A stretch of 64,000 bases of DNA, taken from NCBI GenBank assembly GCA_050084985.1, contig JBITNC010000001.1, forward strand, positions 71,610,001 to 71,674,000, read 5' to 3'. The notes under the pieces were generated by a model. It saw only the letters and a list, made by a program, of their open reading frames with translations. It was not told where the DNA came from and did no database searches. Of the stretch, positions 45,396-57,498 are shown one piece after another. A program made the position numbers and the translations under genes. Origin of the DNA: Nageia nagi. Its lineage: Eukaryota > Pinophyta. Position 1 is the stretch's first letter. Every line of letters starts with the position of its first letter.

Positions 45396-46723
45396 ATGCC
45401 ATTGGGAATGAAAGGAATAAATAAAGCACTATGGTTTGAGAATACTAGATATTTGGGAGATAGAGCCATATATAGACTCACAAAATTCACTTTCCAAGAA
45501 GCATATAATGTTATACAATTACCCATTAACATACAAAGGATCTAGCCTTAAGGCATTGTCCATGTACATTTGATGTTTGGAAAATTTATGTAAAAGGAGA
45601 AAATCTTAAAATTTACTTAGATAGGGCCATGTATTTCAAAGTTTTTTATTGTTATAATGAGCAAGTACAAAAAATAAATTTATTATGCTTGTATTGGCCT
45701 ACTACAACACCTAAACTCATACTTGACTACACTTATAATGATTGGGTTTTAGATGTTACATCTCAATATCTGCAAAGCTTACATCCAATCATGACTTGGA
45801 TGAATCAACTTCTAGGAGATTTGTGTCATCAAAAATTAATATATGATTTTTCTCCTTCATTCATGTCTAGACCTAGGAAATTAAAAATATTCAAAAGAAA
45901 TATCAATAAACAATTTCCTCGAGTAAAATCAAGGTTCATATCTTCTTCATCTTGTTATCATCATGAAAAAATAGTGATAAGAAAAAGGTTAGAAGTTACT
46001 AAACAAGTACATGTCTATTTTTAGTATGTTGGTTAAGATTTTAAGTATGGATATAAAGGAGATGTTTATATGCACTTACTTCAAAAAACTCCTTCTGTAC
46101 TTATGGCACATTTCCTTGATTTACCTAAAGAAGTACAATTAGAAATAGCAATGAAATTCTTTGAAAATTGTACATCAAATGCATGGGAATAAAAATAAAT
46201 GGTTTAAAGGTTGAAATCAAATTAAAGACACAAGAAATATGGATGTAACAAGAATATGAAATGAGTTCATTAAAATTGATTCCATCTAGATTGACCTTAT
46301 GATAAACCCAAAATTATGATAGATTATGTTGAAGATATTCATATCAAATTTTTGGTATATCCTTTTATTTTGACTTCAGTTGTTTATAATAAAGTATTAT
46401 CATATCTTAAATCATCCTTAACAAAAGATAAAATTGTATATAATTATAGTTCATTATTCAGTGATAGTTGTTGTGTGAATAATCCTTTGAATGTAAAAGC
46501 AAGATTTGAACAAATTAGTCAATGTCTAGATAAAATAAAAGAAAATGAATTAAAAATGTTAGCCAAGAATATTATTCCAAAATCATTGATGATAAAATTT
46601 TTGGTGTTTTTTCATGGATCCTCATTTAATATTTTCTGTTACAAACTTCTCCATTACCATCAATTCCATCTCCTCCGTCTCACTACATCCTACATACATA
46701 CCTTCCTTCCTAGTGCTTCCTGA
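45396..46723 (+). pseudogene. Extra sense ORF downstream of pol in A
   Basis: Readable protein continues past pol: from the ATG at 45396, MPLGMKGINKALWFENTRYL and GDRAIYRLTKFTFQEAYNVI, then the 131-codon frame 45629-46024 (DWVLDVTSQYLQSLHPIMTW, RPRKLKIFKRNINKQFPRVK), then KTPSVLMAHFLDLPKEVQLE and the frame 46316-46723 (IHIKFLVYPFILTSVVYNKV). I recognise no domain. The steady run of protein-like text over 1.3 kb argues for a real but decayed gene. Extra ORFs here are known in some Tat elements. Confidence 0.5.
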
Positions 46724-49560
46724 GGTACATACTAAAGCTTAAACTTCATCTATGGAACCAAAGAGGGATATCAAAAATTTTAATCCAAAAACTAAACTAC
46801 CACTCTCATTGCTCATATCATATCCCATTCATTCCCAACCATGTATTCTAGGATAAGGTCCTCTTCACCTTTGATTGCAGCCTCCTTACTACTACTTATT
46901 AGATCATGGACATTGTTTTATTCATAGGAAAACTATTTATCAACACCATTAAAAGGTTGTGAATCAATCTACACTATAAAAAACCATAAAAATACTATAA
47001 AAAATAAAAATAAAAATAAAAACATTGAAAAACATAAAAAATTAATAAAAATATATGTGGGTGTTGTATATATATTGCTTAATTTTTGCATGTCTATTAA
47101 TTATTTTCATGCAAATAAAAGTTTTATATATATTGTGTCTTAATAAGCCTTATGCAATTTCTAAAATTTGCATATAATGTTGTAGGTGGTTGATTGTATT
47201 CCAAATACAAGCATCATGAGTCATTCTCATTATGTTTCAAGATCGACCAATCAGGAGATAGACTATCCATATCATATTTCACCTACTCCTTGGAATTATA
47301 TTCCCTTCATATTCCACATTCACCTTGTACATTCCTCAGTGACCATATAGAGAGTCAAGTCCTATCATTATATGTAGACACAAACTCTTTTTTGAGTTGC
47401 CTAATGGTGTTGAACATAAGATTTTATCTATGATAGCATTATCGAGTCTGTTGGATAAATCTAATCATGCTTATAATATTTTAAAATATTCCTTTTGGGT
47501 AAGCATGTATATTGACCATGGGCCATGTTGGGAAAATTATGTGATCTATGACATGCATGATAAAGAGTTTCTCCAAAATCTCATCTATTTATTTTTTAGA
47601 CCATATTTCATATGGAGGATTATGATTAATGCATGTGTCAATCCATTTATTTGTAGACTCACTAATTGTTTTGGTCCATCATCCTTGCATCCTTAAGATT
47701 CTTTTAATGAACTCACCATTTTCCATGTAATATCTATAAATATTTTTTATTGGGACTTCATGTTTTCTATGTCTATCATGTGCCATGTCATACATTGGAT
47801 TGTTGACTATACTATTTGTACTCATTATTATTTTCATCCCATCTCTCATAATCATCTACTAAAAACCCTAACTAGACTTGGAATCCATTATGTACATGTA
47901 GAAGATGACAAATAAATAAAAAATTGTAAAAACCAAAATATATATTTATACATATTTATATATATATATATATATATATATTCAAAAAAATATTTTTGAA
48001 GCATCTTGGCTATTGGGGTACGATGTCCTATGTGTTCACATCATACCATTATGTTTAACATTTTCATCCTCATAAAACTATTAAGTGTCAAACATGATGA
48101 TCATAGTAACCTACCAAGATATTCATACATATTATATATCCATCCACATGTCATTCATATATATATATATATATATAGTTGTATATATAAATAAAGGAGT
48201 AATTTATAGGTATAATATTCATATCCTATTTTATCAAAATATCTTCCACAAGATTCATGAAATTTTGGATGATAAATAGACATGACCTTGATACATTATC
48301 AAAATATTATGAACTCATACACTTTTACACATTCTAAATCTTAAAATAATCAAATATTTGATGTTCCTTGAGCATAATTTTGAGTGATTATTCATCCTAT
48401 TATTTTGCTTCATCTCGAACCCAAGAGATGGGATAGAAAGAAAAAGATGGAACAAAAATACATATAGATAGCAAAAATATTCAAAACAAAAGGAGAAGTA
48501 TAATCTTGGGTGATTACAGTATCCCCTATTGGGGCTATGGATGCTTGATTGGAAATAGAGCAAGGCTATAATGGGATCTAGGGGTTAGTCTTCACTAGGG
48601 TTATAAATGCATGTCTGGTGGTGACATATAACTTATAAAGTGGTGACATGTCCAATCTCTATGATGGACCTATAGATGTTTTACATAGACAAATCAGCTT
48701 ACATATTTTATGCTCTTGAAACATTAAATTAGAGAGCATCAAGAGAAAGAAATGAACATCATTGCACACACATGAGTTCATAATACACTTAGGTGTATTA
48801 TAAATTTGCTTTATATCATCCTTAGTAGACAAAATTGAATGAAAATTTATTTTATGAAATTAATATGAATATATTATTCATTATACTCCTTTATTATATT
48901 ATATATTTACTCCATTTCACAATACATATTATTATCTTGATAGTTAACTAGATTGCTATGTTTAACATTCAAATAGTTACACCATCCATTCATATTCACT
49001 TATCCATGTGTATACATCCATATCATTATACATTCATATATTTATCCATTTGTGTGTTTATACCATTCATACCATTTTCCATACATATATTATCCCATGT
49101 GTATAAATAGTTAATAAAAATTGTAAATGATGATATTTAATTTCATACTATCATAAATAAAATATTATCTAAAATATAACAATAAATTATAATAATCTAT
49201 AACAAATTAAAAGATCACATAATATGAAAACCATTCATCTATAAAAATATTAGATATTATTATCATGTAACACAATGTAAAGTAACATCAATAATTCATC
49301 ATGACATATAATATTAAAATTAAAACATAACTCTAGAATCACCATTCATAACATAACACACAATAATATCAAAATGACAACTCATCAAAGCATCATCCTA
49401 AGCATGAATATCTAAAATTATCATCACATATGTATATATTAAAAAATAATAATCATAGTGTCCATCACCTAGGCATCCATAGCATCCCTATCATGATCAC
49501 CATGATCAAAAAATGAATATAAGATATAATCCATCAACATCATATCATGAAGTAATAGCA
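46724..49560. other. 3' region of element A
   Basis: Mostly AT-rich non-coding. Microsatellites occur at about 47957-47981 (TA)n and 48157-48177 (AT)n. 48190-48790 aligns with B 33300-33945, including ATCTCGAACCCAAGA and TTGCACACACATGAGT. From 48900 the sequence is rich in ATCATA-type simple text. No 3' LTR of A was found. Confidence 0.5.
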
Positions 49561-49579
49561 AAATAACATAAAAAAAAGG

Positions 49580-50179
49580 TATTGACAATAAATCCTCAAG
49601 GGCCTCCTCGTACTCGCTACCCTTGCCACCACCATGACCATTGGTCTCATTGACCTTTGAACCTCTATGTATTGATGGGCTACCAATACTCTTCTCTCAT
49701 CTAGCTACCCTAATCTCTGAAGACTCAATTCTATGATGAGATGAGGTAGCAGTAGCATTCTTACTAAAATATGTTGTAGCCCTACCTTTGATTTCTCCTA
49801 CAATGACACCCCCATGTGCCCTATTGGTTGTAGCAGCTTGGATAGCACTAATATCCAAAGGGATGTAACCTAGGGAAGGAAGTGGATACTCCAAATCAAT
49901 ACTAAAAGTAGTAATGCTTACTATCCATGTATCAATCACCCCTTAGTAGTAATCCTTTTACCTATAAATATCCTTGAAAAAGGTAGAAGAGTGCCTCTCC
50001 ATACTAGTTGTGACACCCTTTCTCCTCCATGCTACTAATATAATTTCTACACCATGGTTGGTTCCCTATCTCTCTCTTCCCTATATTTCAACATGTCCTT
50101 ATCTAAAAGCCTTACCTACTAAAGTTATGCATGTAAAGACTCATTATCTTGATGAGACTGGTCAAGTAATGATCATGAC
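49580..50179 (-). pseudogene. Unrecognised antisense coding-like region
   Basis: The minus-strand frame 49697-49939 gives LEYPLPSLGYIPLDISAIQA, HGGVIVGEIKGRATTYFSK and SSHHRIESSEIRVAR. Protein-like text lies on both sides: GKREIGNQPWCRNYISSMEE upstream (about 50070) and RGSKVNETNGHGGGKGSEYE downstream (about 49640). I do not recognise it. By position it could be an antisense gene in the 3' part of A, comparable to the antisense PMD-like gene of D, cut by the E array at 50180. Confidence 0.35.
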
Positions 50180-52155
50180 TGTTGAGTATGGTGTAGCAGT
50201 GTTGTTATTATTGTCAACATGATGAGATCAGTGTGCATAAGGTTCATATGGTTGCACGTGTCAAAGAAATAACATCGACAAGATCTACAAAGTTTTCGGA
50301 TGCAAAAACATAAAGGGACCAAAAGTTGTCATGAGGTACCAAAAAGTTGTCAAGAGGGCCAAATTACAAATGGAAGGTGAAGGACAGTGAGAGATGATTT
50401 GGATCAATTTTTGGGTTGATAACAAACTTGTATGAAGCATTGGAATGGTCAAATTTCATGTTGGTTCAGTTTTGGGCACTCTTGTGGATTATGGTGCAGT
50501 CAGAAATTTGTGTAAAATTGGCTTCATACAATTTGAATTGCAAGCAAATAATGATGAATCAGAGGTTGAAATTTAAATCATATATAGTACTATATATCAA
50601 GAAGGTGTGGTCCACATTTAATACCAATATGATAATCAAGGAAGAAATGGTACAAGCTGCAAAATGCCACTCCGTAACTTTTTGACTGTTTAAGCATAAA
50701 TTTTGGAAATAGTAGGTTGGTTGTTTTGGGCTCTAAAAGTCTTCAAATTTAGAATTTAAAAGTTTTTACATGTATAACTTGATGAGATGAACAACTTTAT
50801 CTTTTTAACCATCTTGATTTGAGGCCTCGAACTATGAGAACCTATAACTTGCACAAATCCAAGCATAACAAAATACCTGTGAAATTTGTGTCGGAGGCCA
50901 CTTTATGAAAAGTGCTATGTGCAAACCATGAGGCGTTAAAGATTCAAATTTGGATAAAATGTATTTTTTATATGAAAAACATATGTCCAAATTTCATGTT
51001 AAACCGTGCATTCAGTAAGAAGTTATAGCTCATTGAAAAAGCCATTAGAGCCTTTTTTCTTAATTTTTCAATTTTGGCCGACAATCGTTTTAAGTGACAA
51101 GCAAAAAGGAATAGTGTGTATGGTTTGAAAAAAATGCTCTTTTCTTTTATTTTATATCTCATTTATCACACTTCTATTTAAGGCTCAAGAGTTCTTTTAT
51201 CATGTGACACTTTAAAAAAAAAAACCAAGAGAGGAGAAGATAAAAAGACAGATTCGAGCTTTGAAAGATTTTTCGGCATCTATGTGAAATTTGTCATACC
51301 ATTTTGTATCGTACAGACATGGAACACGTGTTTTGAGTGCATTCAAGGTATTATCTTCAACCAGTTCCAAAAAATTTGGATTTTTCTAGGTTTGTGTTTT
51401 GGCAGTGTAGCTTATTATTGAGAGGTGTGTGAAGCATGTATGAGTAATAGATATCTCAAAAATGAATGTTTTCTTGATAATTATATAAGTGTTGAAAGTT
51501 CTAGATGTTTTTGAGAAATTATATCAATTTTGATTCAGAATATGAGGAGTTTTTTTGGTGAAAAATAATGGCAGCCCTTTCAGTGATATGAGCAACAGTT
51601 TCTTGATCCGATTTTGAGCATTTTTCAGTAGACAGGAATCCAAAGCAAATGTGTATGAATTAAAAGGGGTTTTAGATTACAAATGAATTGAGAGCTATTA
51701 TCATGAGCATAAAGAAAATAGAATATGATTCAAATTGTATTTTGTGAGAAAATTTTTGAGCTAGACCATTCCGGGTCTTGGGTAACTGGTTATCAATCTT
51801 TCATTCCATCTTATTAAATCTATCAAGTGGGTGCTTGGTAAGTGAAGTTGGTGCTCCTTGCAGTGGGTGCTACAAATCTTAGGGGTTGGTGCTCCTTTCA
51901 GTTGGTGTTGATAAATTATGTGTAAAGTTGGTGCTTTGCAATGGCTGGATTTGGATTGAAGTCCAAGCAGTCTTTTCCGGGGATGTAGCCACATTGGTGA
52001 ACCTCGTTATATCTTGTGTTGTGTGTTTGCTATCCTGGTATGCTTGCTCTATTTAGTTTTATTTCTCTACTACACTATTTAAAGTTTCTAGATTTAAAAT
52101 TTTAAAATTGAAACACTGATTCACCCCCCCTCTCAGTGTCACGCATAGTTCAACA
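50180..52155 (+). repeat. 5' LTR of E1 (1976 bp)
   Basis: TGTTGAGTATGG to AGTTCAACA. It aligns with 57499-59470 at high identity except for one block (51928-52025) that has no match there. Left flank is ATGAC; no matching duplication can be tested inside the window. GTTGGTGCTCCTT-type phrases recur at 51845-51940. Confidence 0.92.
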
Positions 52156-52157
52156 AT

Positions 52158-52170
52158 TGGTATCAGAGCA
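52158..52170 (+). other. Primer binding site of E1
   Basis: TGGTATCAGAGCA, two bases after the LTR, initiator-Met type. Confidence 0.9.
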
Positions 52171-52218
52171 AGTTCCTATTTTAGCTTAATCAGCTAGGGA
52201 GATCTTGGGTGTGTCGTA

Positions 52219-54040
52219 ATGACTTTAGGTGAAGGGTTTTCTTCAAATAAAGCTCCATTATTTGATGGCACTATTTATTTTTTTGAAGACTTAGAATGCA
52301 GACATATCTTAGTGCTTTGGGATATGAGATTTGAGAGGCCACAAAAAATGGTTATACTACACCTACTACACCTATTACAGATGCAGTTGCTAAGAAGGCA
52401 TATGAAAATAACTCGAAGGCTAAAAATACTATCATGTGCAAATTGGTAGACAGCGAGCTAATAAAAGTGATGAATTGTGAATCGATAAAAGAAATATGGG
52501 ATAAACTGAAAAGCATTCATGAGGGAGATATAAAGATAAAAGAGGCTAAGCTTCGAACTCACCGAGCGCAGTTTGAGAGTTTAAAGATGAATGAAGATAA
52601 AAACATAGAAGTATACATGCTAAGGTTCAATGAAGTAACCAATGCAATTAGAGGCCTCAGAGAAAAGATTGAAGACATAGTTATTATGAAAAAGGTATTA
52701 CGCTCACTTCCGCAAAGATTTGATTCAAAAGTTTCTACTATAGAAGAAGCAAAATATTTAAATACTTTTAATATGGATGAAATGCATGGTTCTCTAACTG
52801 CTTATGAAATGAGAATAGGAAAAGGAAAATTTATTGATAGGAAAGTCACTTTCAAAGCAAAGAAGAAAATAAAAGCAATGCCAGAATCTAATGAAGAAGA
52901 GACATCTGATGAATTAGAAGCGAATTTTGTTCATAAGTTAAAGAAAGGAATAAAAGGTAAATGTAGAGGAAAATTACCGTTTAAATGTTTCAATTGTGGA
53001 GGTGTAGGGCACTTTGCAGGTAAATGTCCACACAATGAGAAGAACAAAGATGGTGAAAGTTCACACAGAGAGAGAAATAGATGGAAGACAAAATCAAATT
53101 TCAAAAAAGGTAATTTCAAGAAGAAAATTTTTATTTCTAAAAATATTAATTCATCAGAAGTCAGTTCAAATGAAGACTCATAAGAAGAGATTGATGAAGC
53201 TCTCTTCATGGCATTTGAAGAAGAAAAACCAGAATTGAAACAAAAATTAGAAGAAGAAATTGATGAAGAAAAAGTTGAAGCAGAAGTTAATCTGGAAGAA
53301 GAATTAATTACAGCTCTAGAAGAATTAGAGATAGAAAGAAAAAAATATCGAAAAACTTCTCGAAAACTTGATGATGCAAATGAAGTTATTATAAGCTTAA
53401 AAGTACAGGTGGAAGAAATGTGAATAATAACTGAGGATCTTGAAGAACAAACCACTACCAAAGTTGAGTACTGCAGTAAATTGGAAGCAGAGATTACAGG
53501 ATTGAATCTTCAATTAGAAGAGATGATTCATAAGATTAGTGAGTATCATAAACTTGAAGGAGGATTTTTAAAGCTAAATGAAATATTACAGAACCAAAGA
53601 GCACCAAATACTAAATTTGGTGTGGGTTTTGAAGAAGGACAAACCTCCAAGGATGCAAATAAAAAATTAGAAATCAAAGAGGAAAAGAAACCAGTTAATC
53701 AAGAACAACCATTTCATAGAAGACAAAATAATACTACTAGAAATATAGGTATATGGACAATGATGTATTTACACATGTCGCACATCAAAGAAGAAGAAGA
53801 TTTTTGGCACCTACTACAATGTGGCAAAGTCCACAACCCAGGTTCACTCAATCCTTTTCTAGTTATTATTTTAAGTGCAATGGGTATGGACATAGAATCT
53901 CTGAATGCAAATATAATATAGGTCCAAGGAATTTCTCAAGTAGAAATATGTTTGCACCATTGATGGATTATGTTGTATAATGTTATAATTGTCACAACTA
54001 TGGTCATACTGTAATAAATTGCAGGAGCACATTTTTTTAA
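52219..54040 (+). pseudogene. gag of E1, long form with coiled coil
   Basis: The ATG at 52219 starts MTLGEGFSSNKAPLFDG. A frameshift near 52270-52430 moves to the frame running 52434-53740: SIKEIWDKLKSIHEGDIKIK, a UBN2-type gag. A knuckle CFNCGGVGHFAGKC lies at 52986, then basic RNRWKTKSNFKKGNFKKK. A long Glu/Lys/Leu-rich probable coiled coil (53208-53550, EEEIDEEKVEAEVNLEEEL) follows, with stops at about 53180 and 53421. After another shift near 53750 come FKCNGYGHRISEC and CYNCHNYGHTVINC, two more knuckles, the first lacking its leading Cys. Confidence 0.85.
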
Positions 54041-55652
54041 AATTAATTTCAGCAAAGATCTTTTCAGTCACAAGGCATGAGATATAATAGACAAATTCTA
54101 GAAAGATAGGTACAACAAAACAAATAGGAAAAGATAATACATGAATCTAAAATAGGTATCAAGAAGATATGGAAAGAGAATGAGCAACCAAAAGATGAAA
54201 AAGAATCTCTAATAGTACAAATAACTCTTAAAGTAGAGAATAAACTAGCTCCTTGGATACTAGATAGTGGTTGCTCTAGCCACATGACTGGGGATAAAAG
54301 AAGATTTGAAAAATTAGAACAACATGAAGGGAGATCAGTAAAATTTAGCAATATGATGGAGCAAAGATTATTAGTAGAGGTAAAATTAAGATTAATGATA
54401 GAAAGATCAAGTCAGAAGAAGTATTATTCGTGATCGGGTTGAAACATAGCTTGCTGAGTGTTAGTCAGATTTATGACAAAGGACATGATGTAATATTCAA
54501 GAAACATGGATGTGAAATCAGAAGAGCAAATAGTGGTAGGTTAGTTGCAGTTGGTACAAGGACATCCGAAAATCTATATACATTAACAGAGACTTCAAAT
54601 GGATCATGTTTACTTGGAAAGGAGGATGAAGATTAGCTTTGGCATAAGAGACTTGGACACATCAATTTTGATAATTTAGTTAAAATTTATTCAAAGAGAG
54701 TAGTTCGAGATATACCAAGTATCAAAAAACCACCAAGTAGTATTTGTTCTTCATGCCAAAAGGGTAAGCTCACTAGATCCACTTTTAAGACAAAGAAATA
54801 CTATTCCAGCAAACCATTAGAGCTTGTTCATACTGATTTGTGTGGTCCTATGAGAACACAAAGTTTAAATGGGGATAGGTACTTCATGCTATGTATAGAT
54901 GATTATATTTGGATGACATGGATACTATTCTTGAAACATAAGTCAGAAGCACTTGAAAAATTTAAGACCTTCAAGAACCTGGTAAAAAATTAGATTGGAA
55001 GAAGAATCAAATGTTTAAGATCGGATAGAGGAGGTGAATTCATTTTAGATGATTTTAATAAATTCTATCATGAGTATGGTATCAGGAGATAGTTTTCAAC
55101 AATAAGAACACCTCAGCAAAATGGTGTAGTAGAAAGAAAAAATAGGTCAGTTCAAGAAATGGCACGAACAATGTTGATAGAAAGCCACATAGCTAATAGG
55201 TTTTGGAAAGAAGCAGTCCACATAGTGGTTTATATTCAGAACAGATGTATGTTGAGGCCCCATGAGAATAAGACACCCTATGAATTATGGTTCGGTAAAA
55301 AGGTATCAGTAAAATACTTCAAAGTATTTGGGAGTAAGTGCTACATTAAGAGGATGGAAGAAAATCTTGGTAAGTTCAATGATAGAGCGGATGAAGGTAT
55401 ATTTTTTGGTTACTTAATAAAAAGCAAGGCTTACAAATGTTACAATAAAAGACTTAGAAAAATTGTTGAGAGTGCGGATGTCAAGATTGATGAACTAAGA
55501 GTACCTCCAAAAGATAATAATGAAAATTTTCCAGAATATATTGAGGCAGATGAGGTAGAGGAACAACCAAAAAATCAACCAAAGAATGGCTCAGGTAACT
55601 CACACAATGGTTTAGAAATAGAAGAAAATCAAAAACACAAGACAGGTAAATG
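54041..55652 (+). pseudogene. Protease and integrase of E1
   Basis: APWILDSGCSSHMTG carries protease DSG near 54260. One base is missing near 54350 compared with E2, shifting the frame. Then HSLLSVSQIYDKGHDVIF, LWHKRLGHINFDNLVKI and CSSCQKGKLTRSTF (HHCC finger), HTDLCGPM (D), LRSDRGGEF (D) and QQNGVVERKNR (E). The last 164 codons, 55159-55653, are open: NRFWKEAVHIVVYIQNRCML, RMEENLGKFNDRADEGIFFG. Stops break the earlier part. Confidence 0.88.
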
Positions 55653-57284
55653 AAAAAAGATCATCCAACTGACCAAATAATTGGAGATCTAGATACTGGA
55701 GTTCAAATAAGAAGAAGAACAATAAGAACATATTCTCTTCTCTCAAGCATAAAACCAAAAAATGTTGCAGAGGCAAATCAGGATGAAAGTTGGATCAAAG
55801 CAATGGATGAGGAACTAGACCAAATTGAAAAGAATCAAACTTGGGAGTTGGTACCAAGGCCCAAAAATAAAAATGTGATTGGCATCAAGTGGATTTTTCG
55901 CAACAAGCTTAATGAAGATGGAAAAGTAATAAGAAACAAAGCAAGATTGGTTTGTAAAGGGTATGCTCAAGTTGAAGGTATTGATTTTGAAGAAACTTTT
56001 GCTTCTGTTGCTAGATTAGAAGCTATCCGTATGTTTCTTGCTTTGGCATCTATAAAAACTTCAAAATTTATCAAATGGATGTAAAATTAGTATTTTTGAA
56101 TGGAAATCTTAATGAAGAACTTTATATTGAGCAGCCAAATGGATTTCAGATAAGTGAGAATCCAGATTTTGTGTGCAAATTAAAAAAGGCACTTTATGAT
56201 CTAAAACAAGCACCCGAGCATGGTACTCTAGACTTGATACATATCTACATCAACAAGGTTTTTAAAAGGGTATGGTGGATAGTAATCTCTACATTAAATC
56301 TGAAAATAATCACCAAGTTATCATTGTTGTTTATGTAGATGATATTATTTTTGGAGGTAGCAAAGATGAAATGTGCAAAGATTTTGCTAACCAAATGCAA
56401 ATAGAGTTTGAAATGTCAATGATAGGTGAACTTTCATATTTTTTTGGTTTGTAAGTTAATCAATTAAAGAATGACATTTTTATTTCACAAATCAAGTATG
56501 TTAAAGAGATGTTGAAAAAGTTCACTATGGAGGATTGCAAGCCTGTGAGCACTCCTATGATGATAGGCTGCAAGCTAAGCAAGGATGATAAGTCACCATC
56601 AGTAGATCAGACTATGTACAGGTCAATGATTAGGAGCCTATTATATTTGATAGCTACCAGATCCGACATACTTCAAGCAGTGTGTATGGTTGCATGGTTC
56701 CAAGTAAGTCCAAAGGAAACACATGTGACTGCAGTAAAATAGATTTTTCGATACCTTAAAGGTACAATGGACTATGGCCTATGGTATCCCAAAGGAAAAG
56801 ATTTCACACTCATTACTTTCTCAGATGCAGATTGGGTAGGATGTGTAGATGACAGAAAAGCACTAGTGGCGATGCATTTTACTTGGGTAATAATCTTGTC
56901 AGTTGGCACAGTAAGAAACAAGAATCGGTATCATTATCCATCGCAAAAGCAAAGTACATAGCAACGATATCATGTTGTATATAGGTTATATGGATGAAAC
57001 AAATGATGAAATATCTAGGAATTTAGATCACTGAGCCTATTTCAATTATGTGTGATAACACAAGTGCAATCAATATTTCTAAGAATCCAGTCATGCATTC
57101 AAGAACAAAACATATTGCTATTCGATATCATTTTTTGAAGAAAAAGGTTGTAGAAGGAGAGGTAAAGTTAGAATTTGTTCCCACATCAGAGCAAGTAGCA
57201 GATAAATTTACTAAACCATTACCCAAAGAATTTTTTGAGTACCTACGAAAGAAATTAGGAGTGGTGATATTGCCCAAGTATTGA
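55653..57284 (+). pseudogene. Reverse transcriptase and RNase H of E1
   Basis: [56 protein letters not shown], a shift, then [33 protein letters not shown], a shift, VYVDDIIFGGSKDEM (YVDD at 56332-56343), LSYFFGL, stop. RNase H: DYGLWYPKGKDFTLITFSDA, DWVGCVDDRK, then MCDNTSAINISKNPVMHSRT and ADKFTKPLPKEFFEYLRKKL, ending at 57284. Confidence 0.88.
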
Positions 57285-57307
57285 CTAGCTTTTGGGCGTA
57301 CAATCTT

Positions 57308-57498
57308 AGGGGGAGTAATTTTGTATTTATTTATCTTTTTACTCTTGTATAATTATATTCTTTTGTATACTAATTCACACCTGAGTATTGTGTATATGGA
57401 CTCAGGGGAGTCCACAACACCCCTTTGTATTTGTTGTCAAAGGGGGAGAAGAGTAACAAGTTTTTGCATGTGTTGCCAACAATTCCAAAGGGGGAGAT
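57308..57498 (+). other. Three polypurine-like tracts before the E1 3' LTR
   Basis: AGGGGGAG at 57308-57315, AAAGGGGGAG at 57439-57448, and AAAGGGGGAGAT at 57487-57498 directly abutting the LTR. Multiple tracts are a described trait of Sireviruses. Confidence 0.75.

Larger units (their letters stand above)
14292..50179 (+). mobile_element. Element A: old Tat-like Ty3 retrotransposon, split by element B
   Basis: The left part (14292-17834) has a 5' LTR, a long repeat-bearing leader and a gag start. The right part (38627 onward) continues with the rest of gag, protease, RT, two RNase H domains, integrase and a long 3' region. The split is explained by element B, which is flanked by a perfect 5-bp duplication. 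A's 3' region (48190-48790) matches B's (33300-33945), showing they are relatives. No 3' LTR of A is visible before the E array begins at 50180, so A is truncated or resumes beyond the window, and its right boundary is a guess. The second, archaeal-type RNase H marks the Tat lineage. Confidence 0.75.

Noticed and set aside
47194-47696. Two overlapping plus-strand frames (79 and 99 codons) in the A 3' region
   Set aside because: Both lack a motif and are not continuous with the extra ORF ending at 46723; frames of this length are expected occasionally in AT-rich DNA.
47957-48177. (TA)n tracts as a possible origin or matrix site
   Set aside because: Simple microsatellites in a decayed element; no supporting motif.
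52931-53461. 176-codon Ser/Phe-rich frame on the minus strand
   Set aside because: It is the antisense shadow of the Glu/Lys-rich coiled-coil part of E1 gag; Lys/Glu codons read backward give Phe/Ser/Leu. The same shadow recurs in E2 at 60310-60525.
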